The notes beneath the pieces were generated by a model, which was given only the letters and a program-made list of their open reading frames with translations, ran no database searches and was not told the DNA's origin. Below, piece by piece: positions 25,974-33,565 of a stretch of 64,000 nucleotides of DNA. Origin of the DNA: Sulfuricurvum sp. (GTDB lineage Bacteria > Campylobacterota > Campylobacteria > Campylobacterales > Sulfurimonadaceae). The DNA lies in contig JAUYAU010000011.1 of the NCBI GenBank assembly GCA_030693335.1, positions 1 through 64,000 on the forward strand, given 5' to 3'. Numbering within the stretch: the stretch's first letter is position 1; each line of letters starts with the position of its first letter. The translations under genes and the position numbers were made by a program.

Positions 25974-27530
25974 ATGGTAGGTCGGTGGCTTGTTGCCTTT
26001 GCATTTTTCCTCCATTCGTATTCACCCTACCGTAATACTAAGAATTTTGCTTACAATCTTTTAGAAAACAGCCATTATCCATATAAAAAGTATTTTGATT
26101 ATGGGATGATCTTATTGATTTTCCTCAGTGTTTATATCCTTATTCGGCAAGTCAAATATGAGATGTCGATAGAGTGGCTTTTTTTTAACAATTATGTGAT
26201 TTCGTTTATTTTCTTGATTGAGTATCTTACACGCTTGTGGGTATACAGTGACAGTGCACAAGTGGTTATCGATCAATATGAGAGCGATCTTTTTTTGCAT
26301 CGTCCGTTTTCGCTTTCACAGGCATTCAAAACAATTTTTAAACAAAAGCTTGAGTTTATCCTTTCACCTGCCGCGATCATCGACTTACTGGCTATTATGC
26401 CTTTTTTCCACGAATTACGGATATTGCGTATTTTTGTCCTCTTTCGAGTATTGAAGCTCTTTAGGTATGCAAAGAGTTTACGTCGTCTCATCTCCATCCT
26501 TGCTTCTAAAAAGTTTGAGTTGCTGACGCTTGCGTTGTTTGCCTTGATCATGATTATGATTTCTTCTGTTTTGATTTATGTGATGGAGGCTACCAATCCT
26601 AAATCTCCGATCAATACTCTTTTTGAAGCGCTTTACTGGTCGGTTGTTACCATCTTTACGGTTGGGTATGGAGATATGGTTCCTGTGACTCCTGAGGGGA
26701 GAATGGTCGCGATGATCATCATTATCTCCGGTATCGCGGTTATCTCTTTTGCAACGTCGATTATTGTTACCGCATTTACGGAAAAGCTCGATGAGATCAA
26801 AGAAGAAAAAATGATTGATGACGTCAGCAAACTGGGGCGTTTTTATCTCGTGTGCGGTTATTCGCCTTTGACAAATGAAGTCGTTCATCGTCTACGTAAA
26901 GCATCAAAGCATATTGTTGTTTTGGAAAAAGACCCGATCAAGGCCAAACAAGCTCAAAATGACGGGATGTATGTTTTGAATTTTGATTCTGCTTCTCTGC
27001 ATACCTATGGGGATATTCGGCTTCATTTTGAGCGGCAGGTTATCGCGGTAATATTACTGCAAGACAGTGATGTGGCCAATATCTATACGGCATTGACGAT
27101 CCGTGAACTGAATAAAAAAGTCCCTCTGCATTCGATTTTGCATAAACCTGAGAATCGGAAAAAACTCTTAATGGCGGGAATCGATGAGATGGTCAATCCT
27201 CAAGAACTTGTGGGCTTTATGAGTAAAAAAATCAGCAATCAGCCTATCGCATTTGAAGTGATCCATGCCTTGCGTTCCGAACACGGAGGAACGGTTATTG
27301 AAGAGATTATCCTCGATAGCGGGATGTCAAAACGGTTTTTTGAGCTGCTGCTTCATCCACTGTTTCATCAGCGTCTTAGTATGCTTGGGATTTATCAACG
27401 AGAGACCCAATTCTTTGCGTTTAATCCATCGTCATCGTTTGCAATTGCGGCAGGAGATATTGCGATTATCGTTGCCAAGCGTTCATTGGTTGGAGAATTT
27501 CGGAATCTTTTACATCGAAATAAGGTTTAG
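25974..27530 (+). CDS. Voltage-sensor-type K+ channel with C-terminal RCK domain
   Basis: A 518-residue six-span potassium channel. A helix resembling S4 (ILRIFVLFRVLKLFRYAKSL, about residues 143-162) carries regularly spaced arginines. The pore loop has the selectivity filter T229-V-G-Y-G-D234. After S6 comes a TrkA-N/RCK Rossmann domain (about 280-400; FYLVCGYSPLTNEVVHRLR) and a TrkA-C-like end (about 420-510). It should conduct K+ across the inner membrane and be gated by ligand and perhaps voltage. The gene has a separate RCK protein right after it. Confidence 0.9.
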   Translation: MVGRWLVAFAFFLHSYSPYRNTKNFAYNLLENSHYPYKKYFDYGMILLIFLSVYILIRQVKYEMSIEWLFFNNYVISFIFLIEYLTRLWVYSDSAQVVIDQYESDLFLHRPFSLSQAFKTIFKQKLEFILSPAAIIDLLAIMPFFHELRILRIFVLFRVLKLFRYAKSLRRLISILASKKFELLTLALFALIMIMISSVLIYVMEATNPKSPINTLFEALYWSVVTIFTVGYGDMVPVTPEGRMVAMIIIISGIAVISFATSIIVTAFTEKLDEIKEEKMIDDVSKLGRFYLVCGYSPLTNEVVHRLRKASKHIVVLEKDPIKAKQAQNDGMYVLNFDSASLHTYGDIRLHFERQVIAVILLQDSDVANIYTALTIRELNKKVPLHSILHKPENRKKLLMAGIDEMVNPQELVGFMSKKISNQPIAFEVIHALRSEHGGTVIEEIILDSGMSKRFFELLLHPLFHQRLSMLGIYQRETQFFAFNPSSSFAIAAGDIAIIVAKRSLVGEFRNLLHRNKV

Positions 27531-27532
27531 TG

Positions 27533-28234
27533 ATGACTCGAAGCGCTGCTGTTTTTGGATTTAATGAGTATTCGCGTCAAATTGCGGAACAGGTACGAAA
27601 TATTTATCAGGACTTTGCCCTTTTTGTTATTGATCAAGAAGAAAAAAATGCAGCACAACAGGCAGGGTTTTCGGTTGAACTTTTTGATTTAAGTGAAAAT
27701 TGGCAGGGAATCGAGAAAAGTTTTGATGTTGAAAATTTGATTGTTTTTTGTGCCTTGGCCAACGATGCCGAAAATGTTTTTTTGACGATCTCACTGCGTG
27801 CTACTTTTGAAAAACTGCACATTGTTGCGTTGGCTCAAGACAATGAAAGTGCGATCAAGATGAAAAGTGCCGGTGCAAACAAAGTATTGCCCAGTATCCA
27901 GATCGCCGCCAATGTTATATCGGATATGCTTGAAAAACCTGTTGTGACGAAAGTTTTGCATGATGTACTGTACAAAGACGGTTTGCTTAACATTGTCGAA
28001 ATCGAAGTGACGGCCTATTCTTCCTTTGTCGGAAAATATTTGCATGATATTCATTTTAAAAGCGAATACGACGTTATTTTATTGGCAATCGTCGATCATG
28101 AGATGGGAACAACGTTTAGTTTTGCTTCCAAGGGGCATAACCATCATATTGATCCAGGCGATATTTTAGTTGTGATCGGATATCAAGATAAACTCGATGT
28201 ATTGATTGATGCAGTAAGGAGACGAAATGTCTAA
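27533..28234 (+). CDS. Stand-alone RCK (TrkA-type) protein paired with the K+ channel
   Basis: A 233-residue cytoplasmic protein from ATG 27533 (an adjacent GTG at 27530 is also possible). TrkA-N begins with AAVFGFNEYSRQIAEQV, and a TrkA-C domain covers about residues 150-230 (VEIEVTAYSSFVGKYLHDIH, PGDILVVIGYQDK). The Rossmann glycine motif is modified (GFNEYS), so nucleotide binding may be altered. The start is 2 bases after the channel stop, so a regulatory subunit of that channel is the natural reading. The end overlaps gpsA by 8 bases. Confidence 0.82.
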   Translation: MTRSAAVFGFNEYSRQIAEQVRNIYQDFALFVIDQEEKNAAQQAGFSVELFDLSENWQGIEKSFDVENLIVFCALANDAENVFLTISLRATFEKLHIVALAQDNESAIKMKSAGANKVLPSIQIAANVISDMLEKPVVTKVLHDVLYKDGLLNIVEIEVTAYSSFVGKYLHDIHFKSEYDVILLAIVDHEMGTTFSFASKGHNHHIDPGDILVVIGYQDKLDVLIDAVRRRNV

Positions 28235-29117
28235 AGTAGGAATCATCGGAGCGGGTAAATGGGGCGAGGCACTAGCATTCGCTCTGAGTGAAAAAAATGA
28301 GGTGATTGTTACTTCTCGTACCAAGCGCGATTGGGACAATTTTCGTTCTCTTGAAGAGGTACTGGCATGTGAGTATCTTATCGTAACGGTACCTGCGCAG
28401 CAAGTATCGCAATGGCTCAAAGAGCATTTTACCTTTTCAGGACAGAAAATTTTGGTTGCAGCCAAAGGGATCGAAGCATCCAGCGGAAAGTTTTTAAATG
28501 AGATCTATGCGCAGTATGTGCCTGAAGATCATTTAGCCTTTTTATCAGGCCCTTCATTCGCGTCTGAAGTACTGCGAAAACTTCCGACGGCTTTGGTTGT
28601 GAATTCACACTCAGCGCAAACAGCCAAAGAATTGGCAGCATTGTTTCCTAAATTTATCCGTACCTATGTGAGTGATGATGTGATTGGTGCTGAGATTACC
28701 GGTGCGTATAAAAATGTGATCGCTATCGCTGCAGGCATATGTGAGGGGTTAGATCTGGGGCACAATGCGGCGGCTTCGCTGATCTCCAGAGGCCTTGTTG
28801 AAATGCAGCGCTTTGGAAAAGTGTATGGGGCGCAAGACGAGACTTTTTTAGGTCTCAGCGGCGCGGGTGATTTGTTTTTAACGGCGAGTTCCTCCATGTC
28901 GCGCAATTACCGCGTAGGTCTGGGATTGGCAAGCGGTAAAACCAAAGAGACCGTTTGCGAAGAGATCGGTGAAGTGAGTGAGGGGATCGGGACGGCATAC
29001 GCACTGCATGAAATTGCTGCGCAAAAAGGGATTTATTTACCGATTGCCGCAGAAGTGTATGCAATCTTGGAAGGCAAATCGCCGTTTCAGAGTTTACAAG
29101 ATCTGCTAGAGCGTTAA
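28227..29117 (+). CDS. gpsA: Glycerol-3-phosphate dehydrogenase [NAD(P)+]
   Basis: A 296-residue GpsA. It has the nucleotide-binding start VGIIGAGKWGEALA, the AAKGIE motif, LSGPSFASEV, and the catalytic region GAYKNVIAIAAGICEGLDLG with the lysine of GAYKN. It reduces dihydroxyacetone phosphate to sn-glycerol 3-phosphate for phospholipids. It is somewhat shorter than E. coli GpsA (339), as is usual in this phylum. The product overlaps the RCK gene end by 8 bases. Confidence 0.95.
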   Translation: MSKVGIIGAGKWGEALAFALSEKNEVIVTSRTKRDWDNFRSLEEVLACEYLIVTVPAQQVSQWLKEHFTFSGQKILVAAKGIEASSGKFLNEIYAQYVPEDHLAFLSGPSFASEVLRKLPTALVVNSHSAQTAKELAALFPKFIRTYVSDDVIGAEITGAYKNVIAIAAGICEGLDLGHNAAASLISRGLVEMQRFGKVYGAQDETFLGLSGAGDLFLTASSSMSRNYRVGLGLASGKTKETVCEEIGEVSEGIGTAYALHEIAAQKGIYLPIAAEVYAILEGKSPFQSLQDLLER

Positions 29118-29119
29118 AA

Positions 29120-30472
29120 ATGGAGATGAAGAGTCAAATAAGCCGTTTTCTACTCGCATGTTTTATATCCATGATCGCATTTTTTATGGCATGGGTATGG
29201 CTTAGTATGACACAGGCTTTATTGGTGGGATCGATTACGTTATTGGTTGCTTTGTGGACAAATGAAGCGTTGCCTATGGGAGTTGTTTCACTGCTGCCCA
29301 TTATTATGTTTCCGGGATTTGGAATAATCAATACCAAAACAACCACAGAGGGATATGCCAATCCGATCGTCTTTTTATTTTTAGGCGGTTTTATGCTGGC
29401 AATTGCGGTTGAAAAAAGCGGACTGCATCGATGGATGGCACATCATCTGTTAGGGCTATTTCCTAAAAGTGCTAAGGGGGTTATATTTGCTTTGGCGTTG
29501 ACATCTGCATTGCTAAGCACGGTATTATCGAATACAACCACGACGTTGTTACTGATTTCTATGGGACTTTTTTTGTCGGATATTCCTAGAATACAGGTTC
29601 GCTACTTACTGGCAATCGCTTATGGTGCGAGTATAGGAGGGGTAATTACTCCCATTGGAACGGCTCCGAATTTGATTTTACTGGGATTGTTGGGTGAACA
29701 TTCTCTCCCTTCGATTCCTTTTGTCGAGTGGATTATGCTTGTAGCTCCTATGGCGTTACTGATGCTGATTATTATGAGTTGGATGTTAGGACTGGGGTTG
29801 GGAAGCGAACCATCTGCGGTAAGCGAATCGCATCCTCCTCTCACCAAAGCGCAAACAAAAGTATTGACTTTGCTGGTAGGTTTGATGGTCTTACTGTTTG
29901 TGAATGCTCCGATGAAGCCGTATTGGAATGGTTTGGGATTGGCAGAGGAGGGTATTATGCTGGGCTTTGCTCTGTTGCTGTTTACCCCTGGAATGAATCT
30001 TTTGGAGTGGGAGGAAGATAAAGGGAAGATTCCTTTTCATATCATGTTTTTATTTGGTGCCGGATTTGCAATCGCCAAAGCATTTTCAGATACCGGATTG
30101 GCTGATTTGAGTGCTCAGAGTCTTGGGGGATTGGGATCGCTTTCACCTTGGATTATTTTATTGGCAATAGCTGCATTGATTACCTTTACCACAGAGATCA
30201 CCTCTAATACGGCACTTATCTCGGTGATGTTACCGGTAATCTACTCTTTTACGATTCAAAACCATCTTGATCCGATGCTGTTTATGATGGTGGCAACCAT
30301 TGCTTCGAGTTATGCATTCATGCTCCCTATTGCAACACCTCCCAATGCTATTGTAATGAGTAGCGGTATTATGAATATTAAAGATATGGCTCGTTTCGGA
30401 TTTATGTTGAATCTTGTCGGGATTACATTGATCGTACTGTTCGCAACCTTTTATTGGCGTTACGTTATCTAA
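29120..30472 (+). CDS. SLC13/DASS-family sodium:anion symporter
   Basis: A 450-residue protein with about 11 hydrophobic segments. It shows the DASS motifs SNTTTTLLLISMG and TPIGTAPNLILLG in the first half and TEITSNTALISVMLPV plus LPIATPPNAIV in the second, which mark the two inverted repeats with their SNT sodium/substrate sites. Family members carry dicarboxylates, citrate or sulfate with Na+. The substrate cannot be told from sequence alone; its location after gpsA gives no clue. Confidence 0.88.
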   Translation: MEMKSQISRFLLACFISMIAFFMAWVWLSMTQALLVGSITLLVALWTNEALPMGVVSLLPIIMFPGFGIINTKTTTEGYANPIVFLFLGGFMLAIAVEKSGLHRWMAHHLLGLFPKSAKGVIFALALTSALLSTVLSNTTTTLLLISMGLFLSDIPRIQVRYLLAIAYGASIGGVITPIGTAPNLILLGLLGEHSLPSIPFVEWIMLVAPMALLMLIIMSWMLGLGLGSEPSAVSESHPPLTKAQTKVLTLLVGLMVLLFVNAPMKPYWNGLGLAEEGIMLGFALLLFTPGMNLLEWEEDKGKIPFHIMFLFGAGFAIAKAFSDTGLADLSAQSLGGLGSLSPWIILLAIAALITFTTEITSNTALISVMLPVIYSFTIQNHLDPMLFMMVATIASSYAFMLPIATPPNAIVMSSGIMNIKDMARFGFMLNLVGITLIVLFATFYWRYVI

Positions 30473-30488
30473 AAACTTAGGAGAAAAA

Positions 30489-30779
30489 ATGTTAGTACAC
30501 ATCGTTATGTTCGCATTCAAAGAAGAAAATAAAGAGGCAAATTTAGTGCGGGTCAAGAGCATGCTCGAAGCACTGCCAAGTAAGATCGAGAGTCTTAAAG
30601 ATATGGAAGTCGGAATTGATATTGGCAAATCTGACCGTTCGTTTGATTTGGTGCTTACCTCTACGTTTGAGGATCAAGAGGGGTTGAATGCGTACGCTGT
30701 TCACCCGGCTCATCTAGAGGTGGTCAATGTGATCAAAGAGGTTACCGCGATGGCTAAAGTGGTGGATTATCTGCAATAA
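30489..30779 (+). CDS. Dabb (stress-responsive A/B barrel) domain protein
   Basis: A 96-residue protein with the Dabb fold pattern: MLVHIVMFAFKEENKEANL at the start, SLKDMEVGIDIGKS, SFDLVLTSTFED and YAVHPAHLEVVNVIK. Members form dimeric ferredoxin-like barrels; some are plant stress proteins or polyketide cyclases, but bacterial ones have no assigned function. AGGAGA precedes the ATG. Confidence 0.85.
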   Translation: MLVHIVMFAFKEENKEANLVRVKSMLEALPSKIESLKDMEVGIDIGKSDRSFDLVLTSTFEDQEGLNAYAVHPAHLEVVNVIKEVTAMAKVVDYLQ

Positions 30780-30821
30780 TACTAAAAACACATATTTAAT
30801 TTTTTTTTCATTTGATTGGAC

Positions 30822-30827
30822 TATAAT
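30822..30827 (+). promoter_or_regulatory. -10 box for the DUF1104-like gene
   Basis: TATAAT at 30822-30827 is preceded by a T-rich run (30802-30814), the usual Campylobacterota promoter form. Transcription would start near 30834, and GGAGG at 30844-30848 is the ribosome binding site for ATG 30855. Confidence 0.6.
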
Positions 30828-30854
30828 AGTTCTATACCAATTTGGAGGTTTAGT

Positions 30855-31223
30855 ATGAAAGTTTTGTTAACCTTATTGTCGGCTTCGGCTATTTTCTCAA
30901 CATTTGCATTTGCAGAGCCTGCACAGAATCAAAATGAAGTTCAAAATCGTTTTCGTACTATGAATACAAATGAATTGCTAGAAAATCGTGGGGCAATGAC
31001 TCAACAACGAGATCGCGAGCAGTTACATAATGAGCTCATGAGCCGTCAGAACACGATGACAAATGAGCAAAAGGAAAAATTCATGCGGCGTCCCGATAAA
31101 GTTTCCAATGAGATGGGAATGCAAGGTAAAGGAAATGCCTACGGCGAGGGACAGGGGATGATGCAAGGACAAGGCAAGAAGATGATGGAGGGCCGTTCAG
31201 GAAAAGGGAAGGGAGGACGTTAA
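30855..31223 (+). CDS. Exported DUF1104-like protein with Met/Gly/Lys-rich tail
   Basis: A 122-residue protein from ATG 30855 with a signal peptide (about 1-20, cleavage after FAFA). The central part (TNELLENRGAMTQQRDREQL, LMSRQNTMTNEQKEKFMRR) resembles the DUF1104 family of Campylobacterota exported proteins. The last 40 residues are low-complexity Gly/Met/Gln/Lys (QGKGNAYGEGQGMMQGQGK). Function is unknown; the methionines could bind metal, and the general form recalls periplasmic metal-responsive helical proteins. It has its own promoter. Confidence 0.65.
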   Translation: MKVLLTLLSASAIFSTFAFAEPAQNQNEVQNRFRTMNTNELLENRGAMTQQRDREQLHNELMSRQNTMTNEQKEKFMRRPDKVSNEMGMQGKGNAYGEGQGMMQGQGKKMMEGRSGKGKGGR

Positions 31224-31229
31224 TCCTCC
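31212..31229. terminator. Possible bidirectional hairpin at convergent gene ends
   Basis: GGAGG (31212-31216) pairs with CCTCC (31225-31229) around the stop codon of the DUF1104-like gene, 16 bases before the end of the convergent ABC-F gene. The stem is short, and only a few A/T follow, so this is tentative. Confidence 0.35.
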
Positions 31230-31244
31230 TAATGAAAAAGTCCT

Positions 31245-33200
31245 CTAAGCGTTTTTGAGCGCTTCGATGGCCTCTTCTTTTTCCTGTATGGTCAGCAGTT
31301 CTTCTACTTTTTCTTCGTAGAGGATTTTCGTTTTTTCAAGCTCCTGTGCTAGAGCGCTAATCCCTTTTTTCTCATAACATTTCGGATCGGCTAAACATTG
31401 GTTTATCTCGTCGATCTGTTTTTCGAGTGCATCGATTTCATGGGGAAGTTTCTCAAGCGCTTTTTGTTCATTAAAGCTGAGTTTGAATACCTTTGCCTTT
31501 TGCGTTTGGACTGCAATAGGTGCTGCCGCTTTGGAAAACTCGGCTTGCATCGCATCCATCTCGGCGAACTCTTTTTCATCTTCTAGGTATTCACTGTAGG
31601 GCTTGTAGCTCTCCTCAATCGTTCCGTCTCCTTTGAAAATAAAGAGCTTTTTGGCGATTTTATCGACAAAATAACGGTCATGGCTTACCAAGATGACTGC
31701 ACCCGGAAAGTTTTGGAGTTTTTCTTCGAGGATATTGATGGTGGGAATATCGAGGTCGTTGGTGGGCTCATCGAGGATGAGACAGTCCACTTTTTTGGTA
31801 AAGAGCAGGGCCAGGGCAACACGGTTTTTTTCGCCTCCGCTTAGGGTACCTACTTTTTTATCCAAAAATTCTCTCGGGAAGAGAAAGTTTTTGAGATAGC
31901 CGTAGACGTGATAGTCGGTTCCCTGCGCATCAACACGGTCACCGCCATGGGGACAGAAGGTTTCGATGAGATTGAGATTGTCATCGAGCATTTCACGGTG
32001 CTGATCGAAATAGCCGATGGTGATCTCTCCCATTTTGATGATGCCTGAGGTCGGTTTCAGACGTCCCAGTAGGGCTTTAAGCAGGGTTGATTTTCCGCTT
32101 CCGTTGGGTCCTACGACTGCGATGACGTCTTTTTGCAGAATACGGGTGGAGAAGTCTTTGATGAGCACTTTATCTCCCAGCGTCAGCCCCAGTTTCTCTA
32201 CTTCAAACAGCATCTTTTGACGGTTTATCCCCTCGCCACGATTGAAATGTTTGGCTTCTCGTTCGAGTTCCAGCCGCATTTTGTGAATTTTACTGGGGTT
32301 GTTTTTGGCATCTTCTCGTAGTTGCAAGACACGCTGTTTACGCCCCTCATTACGTTTGAGACGCGCTTTTACACCTCGGCGAAGCCACTCGTTCTCGGTT
32401 TTGAGCAACTTTAGCATGTTGTCGTGCTGCTGCGCCATGGTGCGAAGCAGTTCTTGTTTTTGTTCCAGATAGTTGGTGTAACCACCTGTGAATTCACGCA
32501 GGGAGCAGTCTTCTACTTCGATGGTTTTGGTGGCGATTTGATCGATGAAATAACGGTCATGTGAGATAAACAGCAGGGTAAAGCGCTCTTTGAGGATCAA
32601 TTCTTCGAGAAACTCGACCATGTAGACATCGAGGTGATTTGTCGGTTCATCCAGTAGAAGTATGTCGGGTTTGAGCAGCAGCAAAGATGCGAGTGCCACA
32701 CGGCGCTGTTCGCCACCGCTGAGAAGATCGACGTTTTTGGATTCATACTCGGTGAGCATGAAATGGTGCATGATGCGCTCTATCTTATCGTCCAGATTCC
32801 AGGCATTGTGATGATCCAAGAAACTCGTAATACGTGCTTGTTCATCCAAGAGTGCCGTGTTATCATATTGGGTAGCCAAAAGCTCGGAAATCTCGTCAAA
32901 ACGGATTTTTGAGGTTCGAAGCTCACCCAAACCTGCTTCCACCGCTTCGCGTACCGTATGGGTTGGGTCAAATTTTGGGACTTGAGAGAGCATCTTTATC
33001 TCGATACCCTGACGGGTCATTCGTTCACCCTCATCAGCATCGAGTGTTCCGTTGACGATTTTCATCAGAGTCGATTTCCCGCTGCCGTTTTTGCCGACAA
33101 TAACGACACGTTCCCCCTCGTCAATATGAAAATTGATGTTTTCTAAAATTTTTTGCGCTTCGTAGTGTTTGCTGACGTTGAGTAGATCGACTAATGCCAT
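31245..33200 (-). CDS. ABC-F family ATPase (Uup-like)
   Basis: A 651-residue soluble protein with two ABC ATPase domains: Walker A GKNGSGKST (about 36-44), signature LSGGEQRR, Walker B ILLLDEPTNHLD; and second Walker A GPNGSGKST (about 360), signature LSGGEKNR, Walker B LILDEPTNDLD. A linker with many charged residues separates them, and the C-terminal 80 residues form a coiled coil (about 570-650). No membrane segments. These features fit Uup, an ABC-F protein acting on ribosomes and possibly on branched DNA intermediates. It begins 3 bases after the small membrane gene upstream. Confidence 0.9.
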   Translation of the reverse strand: MALVDLLNVSKHYEAQKILENINFHIDEGERVVIVGKNGSGKSTLMKIVNGTLDADEGERMTRQGIEIKMLSQVPKFDPTHTVREAVEAGLGELRTSKIRFDEISELLATQYDNTALLDEQARITSFLDHHNAWNLDDKIERIMHHFMLTEYESKNVDLLSGGEQRRVALASLLLLKPDILLLDEPTNHLDVYMVEFLEELILKERFTLLFISHDRYFIDQIATKTIEVEDCSLREFTGGYTNYLEQKQELLRTMAQQHDNMLKLLKTENEWLRRGVKARLKRNEGRKQRVLQLREDAKNNPSKIHKMRLELEREAKHFNRGEGINRQKMLFEVEKLGLTLGDKVLIKDFSTRILQKDVIAVVGPNGSGKSTLLKALLGRLKPTSGIIKMGEITIGYFDQHREMLDDNLNLIETFCPHGGDRVDAQGTDYHVYGYLKNFLFPREFLDKKVGTLSGGEKNRVALALLFTKKVDCLILDEPTNDLDIPTINILEEKLQNFPGAVILVSHDRYFVDKIAKKLFIFKGDGTIEESYKPYSEYLEDEKEFAEMDAMQAEFSKAAAPIAVQTQKAKVFKLSFNEQKALEKLPHEIDALEKQIDEINQCLADPKCYEKKGISALAQELEKTKILYEEKVEELLTIQEKEEAIEALKNA

Positions 33201-33203
33201 GGG

Positions 33204-33527
33204 TTATTCCGTAGGTGGTGGGATAGTGAAACAGGCGTTACGTGATAAGTACCATGTTGCGATGGCGTAATCGGTGTATTCGTATTCACGTTGGGAAACG
33301 GGGATAGAATCGTTGCGCAATTTGGAGCGCAGTATCCCAAAAAGGATGTATCCCAACAGCAGTATACCAATAGAAATAAACCAATCACTTTTCCACCATG
33401 TCAGTAAAGCCACCGCATAGTTTCCAAAACTCAGACTCCAGCCAAGGCAGCGTGCGATGAAACGGCATTTACGTGTGGGCAGAGTAGGGGTTGGATCGAT
33501 GTGAAAGGTAAAAGGTTCGCTGTTCAT
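33204..33527 (-). CDS. Small membrane protein of unknown function
   Basis: A 107-residue protein with two hydrophobic segments (about 26-44 and 48-65) in a basic context (RKCRFIAR before, RSKLRN after). The C-terminal half is soluble. I do not recognise a family. It lies 3 bases before the ABC-F gene on the same strand and is likely co-transcribed. Confidence 0.6.
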   Translation of the reverse strand: MNSEPFTFHIDPTPTLPTRKCRFIARCLGWSLSFGNYAVALLTWWKSDWFISIGILLLGYILFGILRSKLRNDSIPVSQREYEYTDYAIATWYLSRNACFTIPPPTE

Positions 33528-33565
33528 GGCGGCAATTATAGCCTAAGAGAGCTTTAACCCTATTC

